Shown here: piece by piece, positions 25,061 to 37,100 of the stretch | How the letters are laid out: every line of letters starts with the position of its first letter | Position numbering within the stretch: the stretch's first letter is position 1 | Assembly: GCF_954871325.1 (NCBI RefSeq) | Contig: NC_088775.1 | Location: forward strand, 72,207,561-72,271,560 | DNA: 64,000 nucleotides | Direction of reading: 5' to 3' | From: Gordionus sp. m RMFG-2023 | Taxonomy: Eukaryota; Nematomorpha; Gordioida; Chordodea; Parachordodidae | The notes under the pieces: generated by a model | Seen by the model: only the letters and a program-made list of their open reading frames with translations | Told to the model about the DNA's origin: nothing | Databases searched by the model: none | Position numbers and translations under genes: made by a program

Positions 25061-25869
25061 CGACTTCCATTTTCTTGTTTTAAACAAAAATATATTTTTG
25101 AATAATGTTTTTTTTTAATTTTAACCGTTGGCTAAAAAAAAATACATTTTAAATTATTATTTCTTGTTTCCTATCTTTAGAATATATTTATTTACTATAT
25201 TTTTTTTTTATTAAATATTTTTTTTACCTTTATAATAACAATTTTTACCTTATGTTATTTATTTATTATCTTTTAAATTATTTACTCTTATTATTTTTTA
25301 TTTTTTTTTCAAGTATTGTGTTTTTTTTATTTGTAGAAAAATAAATTATTTCTTACAAATTCATTTTAATTAAAAAAAATTTTTTTTAAGCAGCCAAAAA
25401 GAAGGAAGGATTATAATCACAATCACATTATCCCATTTGCATAATTTCCTTATCTTTTGAAAATTTATATAATAAAATGAATGAACATATTTTTTTTTCT
25501 TAATTTCCTCATTAATTAAATTAAATTAATAAAAATTTGTATTTTATCAAATGCTTATATAAAATCTAAGTTTTTTTAGTTTTAAAATTCCTCAAGGAAG
25601 TGATGGATATTTAATATTCTAAATAGAAAAGGAATTTTATTTTATCTCCACATATAATACCCCCATTTCAACATTCAAGCCAAAAAATATACTATTCATC
25701 TGATACAAAGATTAAAATCCACGAAATTATGCGCATTATTTAGTAGTTATTCTAGAAATCCATTATTTTAGTATTAAAAAAAATATGCTATTTTCTTTTT
25801 ATCTTAACAAAAAAGAATTTAAAAAATATATATAATCCAAATATTCTAATTCTGCTGTTATCCGCTATA

Positions 25870-25981
25870 ATGGAGTCACGTACTTTAATAAGAGAATCAC
25901 CCTTTTACCCCCATAATTATTCCAACGATTCTTTCAGGAAAGAACACTTCAAAATGGTCTACATTCCAGATTTCCAGAACG
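25870..25981 (+). CDS. Possible first coding exon of the COBL-like gene
   Basis: An ATG at 25870 opens a coding-looking frame (MESRTLIRESPFYPHNYSN, then MVYIPDFQNG). The frame stays open to a stop at 26029. A donor at 25982 (G|GTATAG) leaves phase 1, which joins in frame to the exon at 27736; a donor at 26028 would not. VYIPDFQNGIDGRETVIDM, if kept, loosely recalls the beginning of the first COBL N-terminal domain. Assignment to this gene rests on position and phase only. Confidence 0.4.
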
Positions 25982-26639
25982 GTATAGATGGAAGAGAGAC
26001 AGTTATCGATATGGAAATTGAACCCAAGTAATAATAAGCAATATAATACAAATACAAACATATATCATCAGCATAGTCTGCACGGCTCCCCGAAGAAATC
26101 CATATAAAAAATAGATACCCGGGAAACTTGTGCAAATATTAAAACTTTTACGGGACTGAACCTAAAAATCTTTTTAAAATTATATTATTGCCCGGTTGTG
26201 CTTATCTCTATTTGCATACTCCAGTTCTCTTTATTAAATGACTGTCTGAAATATAAAATAAATATACATATTCATAATATGAAATTTATTTAAATTGAAT
26301 AATGTATTGGTGCCGCTAGCCTTTATCATATATGTCCATTTCGAGCTTACATTTATTTACCATATACTCACTTGATTTTGTATTTTCACATCATATATGG
26401 AGAGCGATATCGCGCTAATCTCAGGCATTTAAAGAATATATTTTTAAAAAAAAATTGATTTAGGGTGTGCTTAAAAAACATTTTTATAGTATGCTAAAAA
26501 AGGGCATTTTTACCCTTGCCTATTTAAGCTACTGTGATAAGTTAAACATAAAAAGTTTTCAAGAGATTTGAGCCCTTTTGCGCCAACTCCTAACACGCCA
26601 TTAATATTTAACATACATTAACATGGCAAGACAAATAAT

Positions 26640-27523
26640 CAGTGACATCGCTAGCTTTTCTTCTTTCTTTTTTTTTAACTTGAGGGGGCTCTTTTTAAAA
26701 CCCTACAAAAATATAAAAAAATAGGAAATTTCTAAAGTGAGCAAAAAATAAAAATTCTCACCAAAAATAACTTCCTAAATTTGCAAAAAAGAGCATATTT
26801 AAAACTCAATATATTTCAGAGGGCCCTCCAAAATTTTCGGGGAGGTCCGAGCCCCTATGCTTCCTCTCCTGCTGACAGTACTGCCATGAACTGAACATGA
26901 TAAAAATTCCAAAGATGTGTAAAAATTTGAATGCTTTACATTTTAAATGTAATACATTTCTTCATTTTATAATACGTATGGATGTTTTTAATAGAAATTT
27001 AGAGGCTTGTGTTGGTCTACTTCTACAAATTCAAAATATTTTTGAGACTCAATAAATATTTATTTCTTAACATAAATGAGTGTCAGTCAATATTATAAAG
27101 ATGTTTTAGGCTAAATAATTTCCATATGTTTTATAGTGCGTTAAAAAAGAATGATGAAATGGAATCTCATCGAAAATTTGCTTTTCTCGCAAGTATCATT
27201 TAAGCTAATAAAAAATTTCTCTCCTGCACACATCCCTCTCCCCCAAAATCACTAAAAAGTTAATTTGTTAAAATAATGATTATAATAGATAAAAGGCATT
27301 TTTATAATAAAAAAAATGAAAAGCCATAATTATTCCTTCAAAAAATGTAACAGCCAACTTGCGATACGTGAACTTAAAGACCTCCAATAAAATTTATGGG
27401 GGAAAGACAAATCTAATAGTTTTTATCCTCCCTTTGGCAAAATACGGACTACGTCTATGAGCATCAAAATATATTTTTTTTTTCGTAAATAGGCCTAAAT
27501 AATAAAAGCTAGCGATGTCACTG
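26640..27523. mobile_element. CAGTGRCRTCGCTA-type hAT element, no clear TSD
   Basis: Perfect 16-bp inverted repeats CAGTGACATCGCTAGC and GCTAGCGATGTCACTG mark the ends. They belong to the same terminal-repeat type as 290-2214. The interior has GAGGGGGCT-like and CCCCTATGC motifs and no coding. The flanking 8-mers (CAAATAAT and TTCATTTT) do not match. It lies in the presumed first intron of the COBL-like gene. Confidence 0.65.
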
Positions 27524-27735
27524 TTCATTTTTTTAATTAATTAATATATTTTACTTTATTTTACATATGGCCACTGATCATATTTAACTACTTCCTCAAG
27601 ATTATTAGGAGATTCTATTTTACTTTTAAATGATTCAAACGTTTAATTAATTAAATATTACTACGTATTCAAGCACTCAAATCATGGATTTTCTCATCAA
27701 AATATGCTCTCTCTACCATTTGTTCCCACCTTCAG

Positions 27736-28124
27736 ACTTCCACGTATGGGCCCCAACTGGGGTCAATGGTGCTCTCGAGGCCTGCAAAGCTAGCGCTAAA
27801 ATTTCCTCCTTGTCCATGGATGCTTACAACAATAAGCCAGTTGACTTTCTCAAAATAATTCATCGCAAAACCCCCAACAAAATGGACAGTAATGGCACGA
27901 TTTACACGAATAATACAAATAGATATCGGTATTCCGTTGTAGGCAATAGTTACGATGTATGCGACAACGCAAGAAATCTAACCCTGGCCAAGGGTTCGAA
28001 AAACAACCGTTACAATCTAAACGGCAATTGTCAATCTAGTCAAAAATTCTGTATGGGTAACGGAGTGGGAAATAAAGATAATTCCCCCACCTATTTGACA
28101 AAGAAGGAAATCTTACCGTTTCAG
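27736..28124 (+). CDS. cobl: COBL-like gene, exon upstream of the ubiquitin-like domain
   Basis: The donor at 28125 (CAG|GTAAAA) ends phase 0 and joins cleanly to 35178. At the 5' side a long pyrimidine tract ending CCACCTTCAG precedes 27736, so I favour a splice acceptor there. The frame also remains open back to an ATG at 27684, an alternative start. The residues (FHVWAPTGVNGALEACKAS, later Asn/Lys-rich, with SSLSMDAYNNKP) show no known domain. The exon is followed by a 7-kb intron full of hAT DNA. Confidence 0.6.
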
Positions 28125-31100
28125 GTAAAAAATGATATACATGAATTATTGATGCTCTTTTAAAGACAATTTTCTCTTAAATTTAATTCAGCAGTGGTAT
28201 GTTAAACCTATTAAATTTCGATAAAATATGATTACAATATTAAAAAAGATTATAAAATTTATTTATCCATATATTTTATTACCTTTATTTAATGATTATT
28301 TTACTTACTATGCAAAAAGGATAGACCTATGTAATTTAGATATATAATAGTATTATTAGTCATTAGGTGCATAGTCCTTTAAAAAAACATTTATTGTATA
28401 TTTTAATAATTTTGTGGTGTTAAATGTTATTATAAGAAAAATATATATTCTAAATCTATAGGTTTGCATTGGGAGAATTTTAGATTATAAAACCACCCAC
28501 CTATTGCCGTATTTTTTCAGTACCCATATACTTTATTTTTTTTAATCCATCCACTATTGAAAATTTTATTACCACCTGCAATGTTTAAAAAATATTTTGT
28601 ATTATTTTTGAATGAAGAATTTTTTAATAAATATAAGTCTACATTGCCAATCACACTCGTTCAAAATAGTTTGGTTCGCCCACCCTAAAAACTAGTCCGC
28701 GACAGTTTTACGATTCTATCAATAGAATTTATTTAGATTTTTACAGTTTTTTTAAAGCTCGTTTTAAATTAATATAAAGATTTGGATAATTTTTTTCTTA
28801 TAAAACAGAGACCTACAAAGGTCATTTTTTTGGCTCAGATTTTATAGATTTTCCATTTTCAAGCCTGGCTAAGTGTCCAATTTAAATTTTTGTGGATATT
28901 TTTTCTTCTTCTTAAACAGAGACTTAGATTTTATAAATTTTCTATGTTCAAGCTCGGGTAAGTGTCCAGTTTAAATCATTTTTTTAAATTTCTTAGGCTC
29001 AATCCGGCACACCTTTTATGGCTCGGCACGGGATTTTGAAAATTGGTCGTTTTAAATAATGCTGAAATTTTAACATGTTAGATAATCCATTATATGATTT
29101 TCCAGCTGGTAAATTAATATAGTAATTTTTAGGCTGGGCCTGGCTTTATAATAATAATTTATTATTTATAAAACAGACTTGGATTTTATATTATTTTACC
29201 GTTTCGGGCTTAACATGCATATCTGCTTAAAAAAGAGACTATGGCACTAGCTTGTGAATATGAATACGAATAAGGAATATAAGATTTAAAGATATCTATA
29301 TTTCCAAAAGGTATTTTAATATATCAAAGTGATTTTGTGCTAAAATTGCAAAATCATTTATTAAACCTTTTAATCTAGACTCAAATCTGATATATTTGAG
29401 CAGGTTTCAAGGATCAAGATATCGTCTGCTTTTCAAAAATGTATATATGACTGTTTAACTATTGATATGGTTCGAAATGTTTGATTTTTAATACATTAGG
29501 AAAGAATTTTTAGTGCCTTCCCCTTTATTATTCTTATACAAGGTTTTTTCGGCTTTCTTGTAAAAAAAACCTCGCGCTTATGCGAGGAGGGGCCTCGCAA
29601 CGTGCGTTCTCCTTAGGACGATGAATGATCATCTATTTTTTGTTAATATTCTATTATATTTAATAATCTGAAAAATGTATAATTTTATTGAAACAATATT
29701 TTTTTGCTGATTCTTTACGAACTAACAAAATCTGGTTAAACAAAATATCCATTAAAATTAGGCAATATGCTTTTTCGATTTTGATCTGCAATCTTAATAA
29801 ATATGGAGTTGAGGAGATATATTTAAGATGTATTATTTCATCATTTATAGATCAATCTAATAACCATCAAATAATTTCCTGCATGCTTATGCTTCATTTT
29901 AAAAATGCGCCCTTGTCTATATTGTGATAAGGATTCCTCGATGCTCAAATTAAACATTTATATGCTATTTCTTTTTGAGAATGTGAAATTTTATGCTTTT
30001 CTTGTGATATATTTATTTGACAATGTAATTAAAATAAAATCCATTATTTAATGATTAAACAAAAATTATATTAGTTCAAACAATTTAATATTATAATAAA
30101 TATAGGATATTGAACTTATTTTTATTTTAATTATTATAATACTTTATCAATTATCTTTTTATTTTTAAAAAAAGGTCCGAACTATTCCATCATGTTAAAT
30201 GCTAATATCTTTGATAATTAAGTTGATATTATATTATATTTAATAATTGACGAAATTAGGTTCTAGTTATATATGTAATTAATAAAGTATTAGGGGATTT
30301 CAAAAATTAATCAAAATTTTACACGTGAGGATGAATAGTTAATAATTCAGGGCAATCAATCATTATTTCTAACTTACTACAGCTAAGACAAATAGGTTAT
30401 ACGAATCTAAAATTTAGTAAAATATCTGCACCCTAGGGTTTGGAATACTAATAAAAAATAGCAGTATAGTTTATTTATGCGTTATTGTCATTACGAACAA
30501 GTTACTATTTCAAAAAATTAGAGAACGGCATTACTTGAAAAATGACCTATTTTTTACGTCGCTCGTCTATATTTTAATCATTTTTGTTTTAATAAAGTTT
30601 AGGTGGAATATTTATATTAAGAAATATAAAAAAATCAAATATTAATTGCAAAACTTAAAAAAAATTATACGGATATCTCATAATTTTTATTGGTCTATTC
30701 ATTCCCAAGATACAAAAAACTCTTTTCATGATGACTCGGATGATGAACTATCAAAATTATTTTAGACAAAAGATACATCTTTAGAAAAGAAAATCTTAAT
30801 AATTTCCACGTATTAAAACCCTGTTTATACCCTGTGATCCTCATCAGCTATTAAACCGGTATCAATGAAGCAAAGCGTTACTGATAGATAAAAGATTTTA
30901 TTAATTTGAAAAACAATCACCCTCAAAATCGTTAAAATTTTTATATTTATAACATAATATATAAAAAGATTCTGGCAAATTTTATATTTATTTGGATTTT
31001 GGGATTTGTGTAATAAAAACACTATATATCGATTGATTAAATAAAAGGTAAACAATTTATTTGCATTAACAAAAAATAAAGTAACGGGCTACTTTAAATA

Positions 31101-34100
31101 TCAAGGTAACGGTGCGGCGTTACTTAACCTTTTTGCGGAGTAGAACATGAAATGTAATAACGTTACTCTTTTTTGAGTAACGTGGACAGCTTTATAAAAA
31201 AATAAGTAAAAGGTCTATTTCATTATTTAAAACTTATTTATAATCATATATTTTTTATTTTAAGTGATTGGATTTAGCATGATGTTTGCAAAACCCGACC
31301 CAATCCGAAAACCTAGACCCATGGGTTAGGTTGGGATTGGTTTACAAATATTTTTGTTATAATTTTGAATTTGATCCGTGTTATCAATAACATGGTTTAT
31401 TTTACACATTATTTTACAATTTTGTTCATTTTATGATTATTTATTATAACATATACTTAAAAAAACATTTTAGGTTATATATATTTTTTATATTATGATT
31501 TTCGATATGACATTAATTTTATGTTCCGGTTGGGTCCGATTAAAAGGCTTCATATCCGGTTTGGTCGAAATTTTATTTTATCACTTGCAGGTAGGTTTAG
31601 TCGTTTATTTTAATTTAATTTTTAGTCATGATTATAACGGGGTTAGCGATAATACTCTTCCTATTCCTAGCCCTTTATAAATATCATGTATTATATTATT
31701 GTACAAATAAATTTATAAAAGATGATGATATTGAGATTTTTTTTTATATTACAAATAAGAATTAATATTCTTAAAACCTAGATTTAGATATATTTTATTT
31801 TAATGATTTTCTTCGAATCCTCACTAGGTATATTGTATATGTTCTAGTGAAGTCATTGATTTGAACTAACCTTACGACATATTGGCATATATATATATAT
31901 ATAATTATCCCAATTTTTTTTAAAACTCATAAATGGAACTTTATTATTAAAAATATTATGTGAATTTTTTTGACCCACGTCCCTCCGTTTTCCCCAAACC
32001 GAAATCATAAAGGCCTATTTGCTACGAGCATGAAACTTATGGATATATAATGTCGATTGATAGTCATGTTTAAACTATACAATTTAAGTGGATATTATTC
32101 CTATGTTTTTAATTTTGAAATGTAACATGAAAGGTATTCATTAATAAATTTTTGAGCTCATGAAATTTTTTTCTATATACTTATTTATTATATAATTTAA
32201 ATTGCTTTATTAAATAACAAAATAATAATTGATTAGAATATAATATATAATATATACTATGTATTTATTATATTATAAATATAATAAACTCTAAAAAAGC
32301 AATATAATGTAAATTTTGATATTTATGATTTACCAATTAGTATTACAAACAAACCAGGCTCATACGCAGCGGAGGAGGAAGGGGCAAAATCCCCCCCCCC
32401 CCTCCCCTCAAGCCAAGAAAATTTTCAAAACGAAAAAGACATTTCTTCAGAAGCAGACAGATTATTGGCCACAATACTTTAAACCCAAATAATTTTTTAC
32501 TTTCGAATGCATAAACAAATTATTTAATTACACCTGTATTTTATGTAAAATTTTTGAATATAATGACATCGATTTGATTGAAACTATGAGAATAGCTGAA
32601 CACTGGAACTTAAGGAAGTTAGGGAAAATCGACTGAAAATTCAAGCCCATCGTTCCAATATTAATATAGAGTCAGTGGAAGAATACTATAAAATAAACTT
32701 CTTTATTCCCCTCTTGGATACTTTTATTATTCAAATGAAAAGGTTCTTGATTCATTAGTTATCACTTACGAATCTGAAAATATTATCGCAGAATCCTTCT
32801 GAATCTATTTCAAATTTTAATAGAGAAAATAATTAAACATTTAACAGATTTTTATTATAAGGATATTAAAGTATCCCATGATGCATTACTGACTAAATAA
32901 AAACTATAGTATAAAAGGTTAACTACACTTGATAAATTCCCAAAAAATGTTATAAATGTTTTGCATTATTTCAAACAACTATTTTCCTATAATATATTAA
33001 AATTATTATAAAACCCTTTCCACCATTGAATGTACATTTTCTTCTTTATTAAAAAAATAACAAAATAAATGAGAGGTACTATCTCAGAAAATAGATTGAA
33101 TGGGTAAGCCCTTTATGCATAGGGTTTACACTAGTGATCTGTATCGGGCCTAATTTTTCAAGCCCGGCCCGAAATTTTTTTAAAAAAGTTTTGCCCGGCC
33201 CGGCTCGAACCCGAAAATTTTTAAAAGAATTATGCCGGCCCGGCCCGAACCCGAAATTATTTTTGAAAAAATTTACCGGCTCGGCCCGAATTTATTATAA
33301 ATATAGAAATTAATTTTTATAAAACGATATATGTTATATGGCGTCTAGTTTTTATAAATAAAATCAAATATTTTTATTTTACATAAAAAATTCAACATAA
33401 AATTGATAAATTTACATATATTTAAAAAAATATTAGGCCCGACCCAGCCCGAGCCCGATTTTTTTAAAAAATAGGTCCGGGTACGGGCCGGGCCTACTTT
33501 TACAGATCTCTTGTTTATACCAAGCGCTAAAGAAATCATGAAATCATTGAAAAATTAGCTCAATCCCAAAGAAAATTGAATTTCACATAATAAATTTATA
33601 CTTTGTAAGTTTATATACATGCAATAATACTTAAGAATATTTTTATGCATTACTCTATATTTCCAATATTTAAATTTTTTTAAATATAATTTAAATTTAT
33701 ACAAATTTTAAATGCTTAAAAAATTAATATTTTTTTTATAGTACCTTTTCGAGACTCTTATTTTTTAGATAGTCACTATTGCTAGTCCTAATAAATATCT
33801 AAAACTCAAGATATTTTTGAATAACTCCTAGAATTTTTTTTAAAATCCCCTCAGCCCCTATAAAAAATTCCTGCGCACGCACCTGAAACAAACTTATATG
33901 CACATGTAGTATTGGGATATATGGAAATGTGAAATGTTTTAGTTTGATCGAGATATTTTAAAAAGAATCTTTTTTCCTTTTATATAAATGAAAATGAAAT
34001 TGCTAGGTGAAGATTAAGTTTATTTTTAATGGCAAACAGAAAGATGTTCTTTGATAGATTTAGAAGCTTATAAAACTTTTATTTGTCTATTTTCATATAA

Positions 34101-37100
34101 ATAAGTATAACTTTGTTTCTTATGCAATTTAATGAATAGATTTGATAAGTTTTTTATATTATACTTATTTTTATACTGCAGTCAAAAGGGTGTTCCTTTA
34201 TAGATTTGTAAGCTTGTATGCATGTAATATTTGTACTTTTTAAGCCTGATTAAACTTTTATTATAATGTTATATACGTATTGTTTTTAAATAAATATTTT
34301 ATTTTAATGTTATTTAAATTTGATTTTATGTTAAATTAATTGAATACATAAAATCGGTTTCAAATTTAAAAATATTTTGGTAATCTGACTATAGTATATA
34401 ATTAGTCTTGAATAGACTTATTATTCTTTGTTTTGTGTAAATCAGAGAATAGAGATCTGAAAGTGACTTTTTTGATCCGACCTTTGCTAAGAAAACATCT
34501 TAACGACCCGACCTAACTCGATTACAGACCTCTATTAGGGAGTTAAAATAGTATCATTTTAGAAATCGGGCCGGCTGAACCTAAAAATATTTTTTTTTGC
34601 AAAACCTGGCTGGGTCTTACTAAAAATAAAAATTATAATTGTTAAAATATATTTAAATTACATAAATTAACCACTTGATAAATCATATGATGGATATTTA
34701 ATTCTAATATTTTATTTTACTTTCCCTTTGACTGTTTACAATATAAAATTATTCAAAATCACTTTTAAAACCATTTGTTGTGAAAATTTATAAAAAATAT
34801 ATAAATCTGGTCCAGATAAAGGAAATTAGGAGTGTGAAATTTTATACATCTAGGCTGGGCAATATTTTAGATTCGGACCGGGCCTAAAACTGTTAGTCTC
34901 AAGATATATAATATGATACCATGGAAAATTTTAAAATTTTTATAATAGTAAGATTTTTTAAACACAATTTATTTTTCTCATTATTGGGTAAGGACACATA
35001 TACTTACTAGTGGCTTGAAAATCTTTCCTCTTTCCCACAAGATAAGACTCTTTTAATAAAATAAAAAATTTTAAAAAAATCCACAAAATGTAGTTTTAAT
35101 TTTTCAAATGAGGGTTTTTTATTACCCCATGAGGGCTCTTTTTTCACGCCACATATCTTTACCGTTATATTTTACAGATGACACAAAGAGTATTGGTTAA
35201 TATTTTGCCAATGGCTCTTAGAAAAAAATACGTAGTTCGAGCTAGTCTAGATGAACCCTTGAGGATTATAATGGATAGGGTTTGTTCCGAATCGGCTAAA
35301 TTCAATCCTTCACAATGTCGATTCGTATTACCCGAAAACAACCAAGGTAATCTAGTGATAGATGCGGGTCTCGTTGACGATGTAATATACAAAACCCTGG
35401 ACCTGGAATTGAGTATGAGCCAATATCGACTCTCAGCCGAGTTGTACCTACTGCCTTCGCCTCAAGCCCAGGCATCTAAAAGTAAGAGATATATTTAATC
35501 TCCTGTACATACATTCATATAAATAAGAGCGGACCCGAGCTAATTTGTTAGTACAATTCAATAGGGCCTGATTTTTTAAAAAAAAGAGTAATATTAAATT
35601 CAATCATCTTTTGAAAAATTTATTAATCATATTATATTTCCATCAGAAATACAAAAATGATATTTTATAAATTATGTTTTTTAAATTGTATCATGATAAT
35701 AAAATCAAATTCATAGCGACTATAAAACTATTATATTTGAAGCTCTCCCGTCACATCAAAATTCTCTTACCTTACCATCTTCAAATCCCTACTGCCCATC
35801 TATCAAGGGTGAAACTTTAAATAAATCTTTGATATCCCAGCCACTTGTCAGTGCCAAATTTCGAACTATGCCAAATACTAGCGAAAAATCTAACGTAATT
35901 TATGACAAGATTCTTAACCATTCTAAAAATACTAAGCAATCTAATCATCAATTCGACACCTTGTCATCCCAAGTTTATATAATATTATATATATAAATTT
36001 TAAGATAAAATAACGGCATTGCTAGCTTATCACTTTTTGGGGCACGCTCTAATTAAAGACAGGCATGCTTAACACGCATTCTAGCCATATATTGAAAATA
36101 TATGGTTAATTTTACTTTTAAATTATATTTTGCATATTTTTATTAAATAATAATTATTGATGATTTTAATCGTTAGAGATTTTTGAAATTTGTTTTTGAA
36201 GTATTTTGTGAACGAGTCGCAGACATTATTGTTTAATTTATCGTTTTATTAATATCAAGAAATTATTTTACAAAAAGAAAAATCAGATATATCTAAACTA
36301 TAAAAAATTCAACATTATTTTAAACATAAAAAAGATTAATAAAGATTTTTAAAATTATTTTACAGGAAAAAATAAAGTATATCTAAACTATAAAAAATTC
36401 GTCCCTTTTATAGGGAAAATAAAAGGCGCAATTATAAATTAAAATTAAATTGGCGCAAAGTGAAAAAAAGAACGTTTTTGTGGAATCGAGTTGTGTTAGT
36501 TTTATCGTACATAATTGGGGATAAAACCTACCCCCCTAAACTTCCCGAAACTCAAAATATACCTTGGGATGCAGGGTGGTCTCCCGGACCCAACGGTCTA
36601 ACTCATATTTTTGGATCACCTTACTGAGGACTCCTAAAGTAAGAAATCCAGTAAAGTGAGAGAAAACACAAAAGCCATATGTTTTATTGTCACTGTGTTT
36701 AATTTAAAACAAAAGAAGGACCAAAAAGAGAAACCTTTTTTTTAACTTTCATTTTATTGTAAACAAAGGAGGGGTATTAAAAAAAACTTTATTTATCTTT
36801 AACATAAACAAAAGAGGGGGATTAAAAAACTTTTTCATCTTAACCATAATAAAAGAGGAGGATAAAAAAAAACTTTTTTTCCATCTTTAACAGTTTTATT
36901 GACTATTCTTATGAATCCACTATGCTTAAATTTGTTAATATAAATTATAAATACAAATATTATTCAATTTTTACCAAAAAAATTTTCAGTTGTTTTTTTC
37001 TGGGTCTATCTTAGAAATCGTTTTCGAATTCCTCTTCATCCTCGATAACTAATGCCTCAACACCATCTTCCCCATCACTAAGCTATTCCGTGAACAATAA

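Larger units (their letters stand above)
28125..35177 (+). other. Large intron of the COBL-like gene
   Basis: This is a 7-kb intron between phase-0 boundaries. It holds a degenerate GC-rich MITE (28805-29220), a GTAACG-type element (about 30450-31195), a P52rIPK-like hAT relic (32355-33885) with a nested MITE, and more MITE scraps (34449-34910). Region 29225-30450 has a GC-rich hairpin at 29571-29588 (CCTCGCGCTTATGCGAGG) but no gene. Region 31200-32350 has only AACCCGACCCAATCCG and TCCGGTTGGGTCCG scraps. Confidence 0.55.

Noticed and set aside
29688-29927. 79-codon plus-strand frame in the large COBL intron
   Set aside because: AT-driven composition (Ile/Asn/Lys/Phe), no domain, no fitting splice sites.
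30825-31055. 76-codon minus-strand frame
   Set aside because: Lies inside the GTAACG-type element, with AT-driven composition and no recognisable motif.
36703-36897. CRISPR-like array
   Set aside because: Units are degenerate, contiguous and without unique spacers, in a eukaryotic intron.
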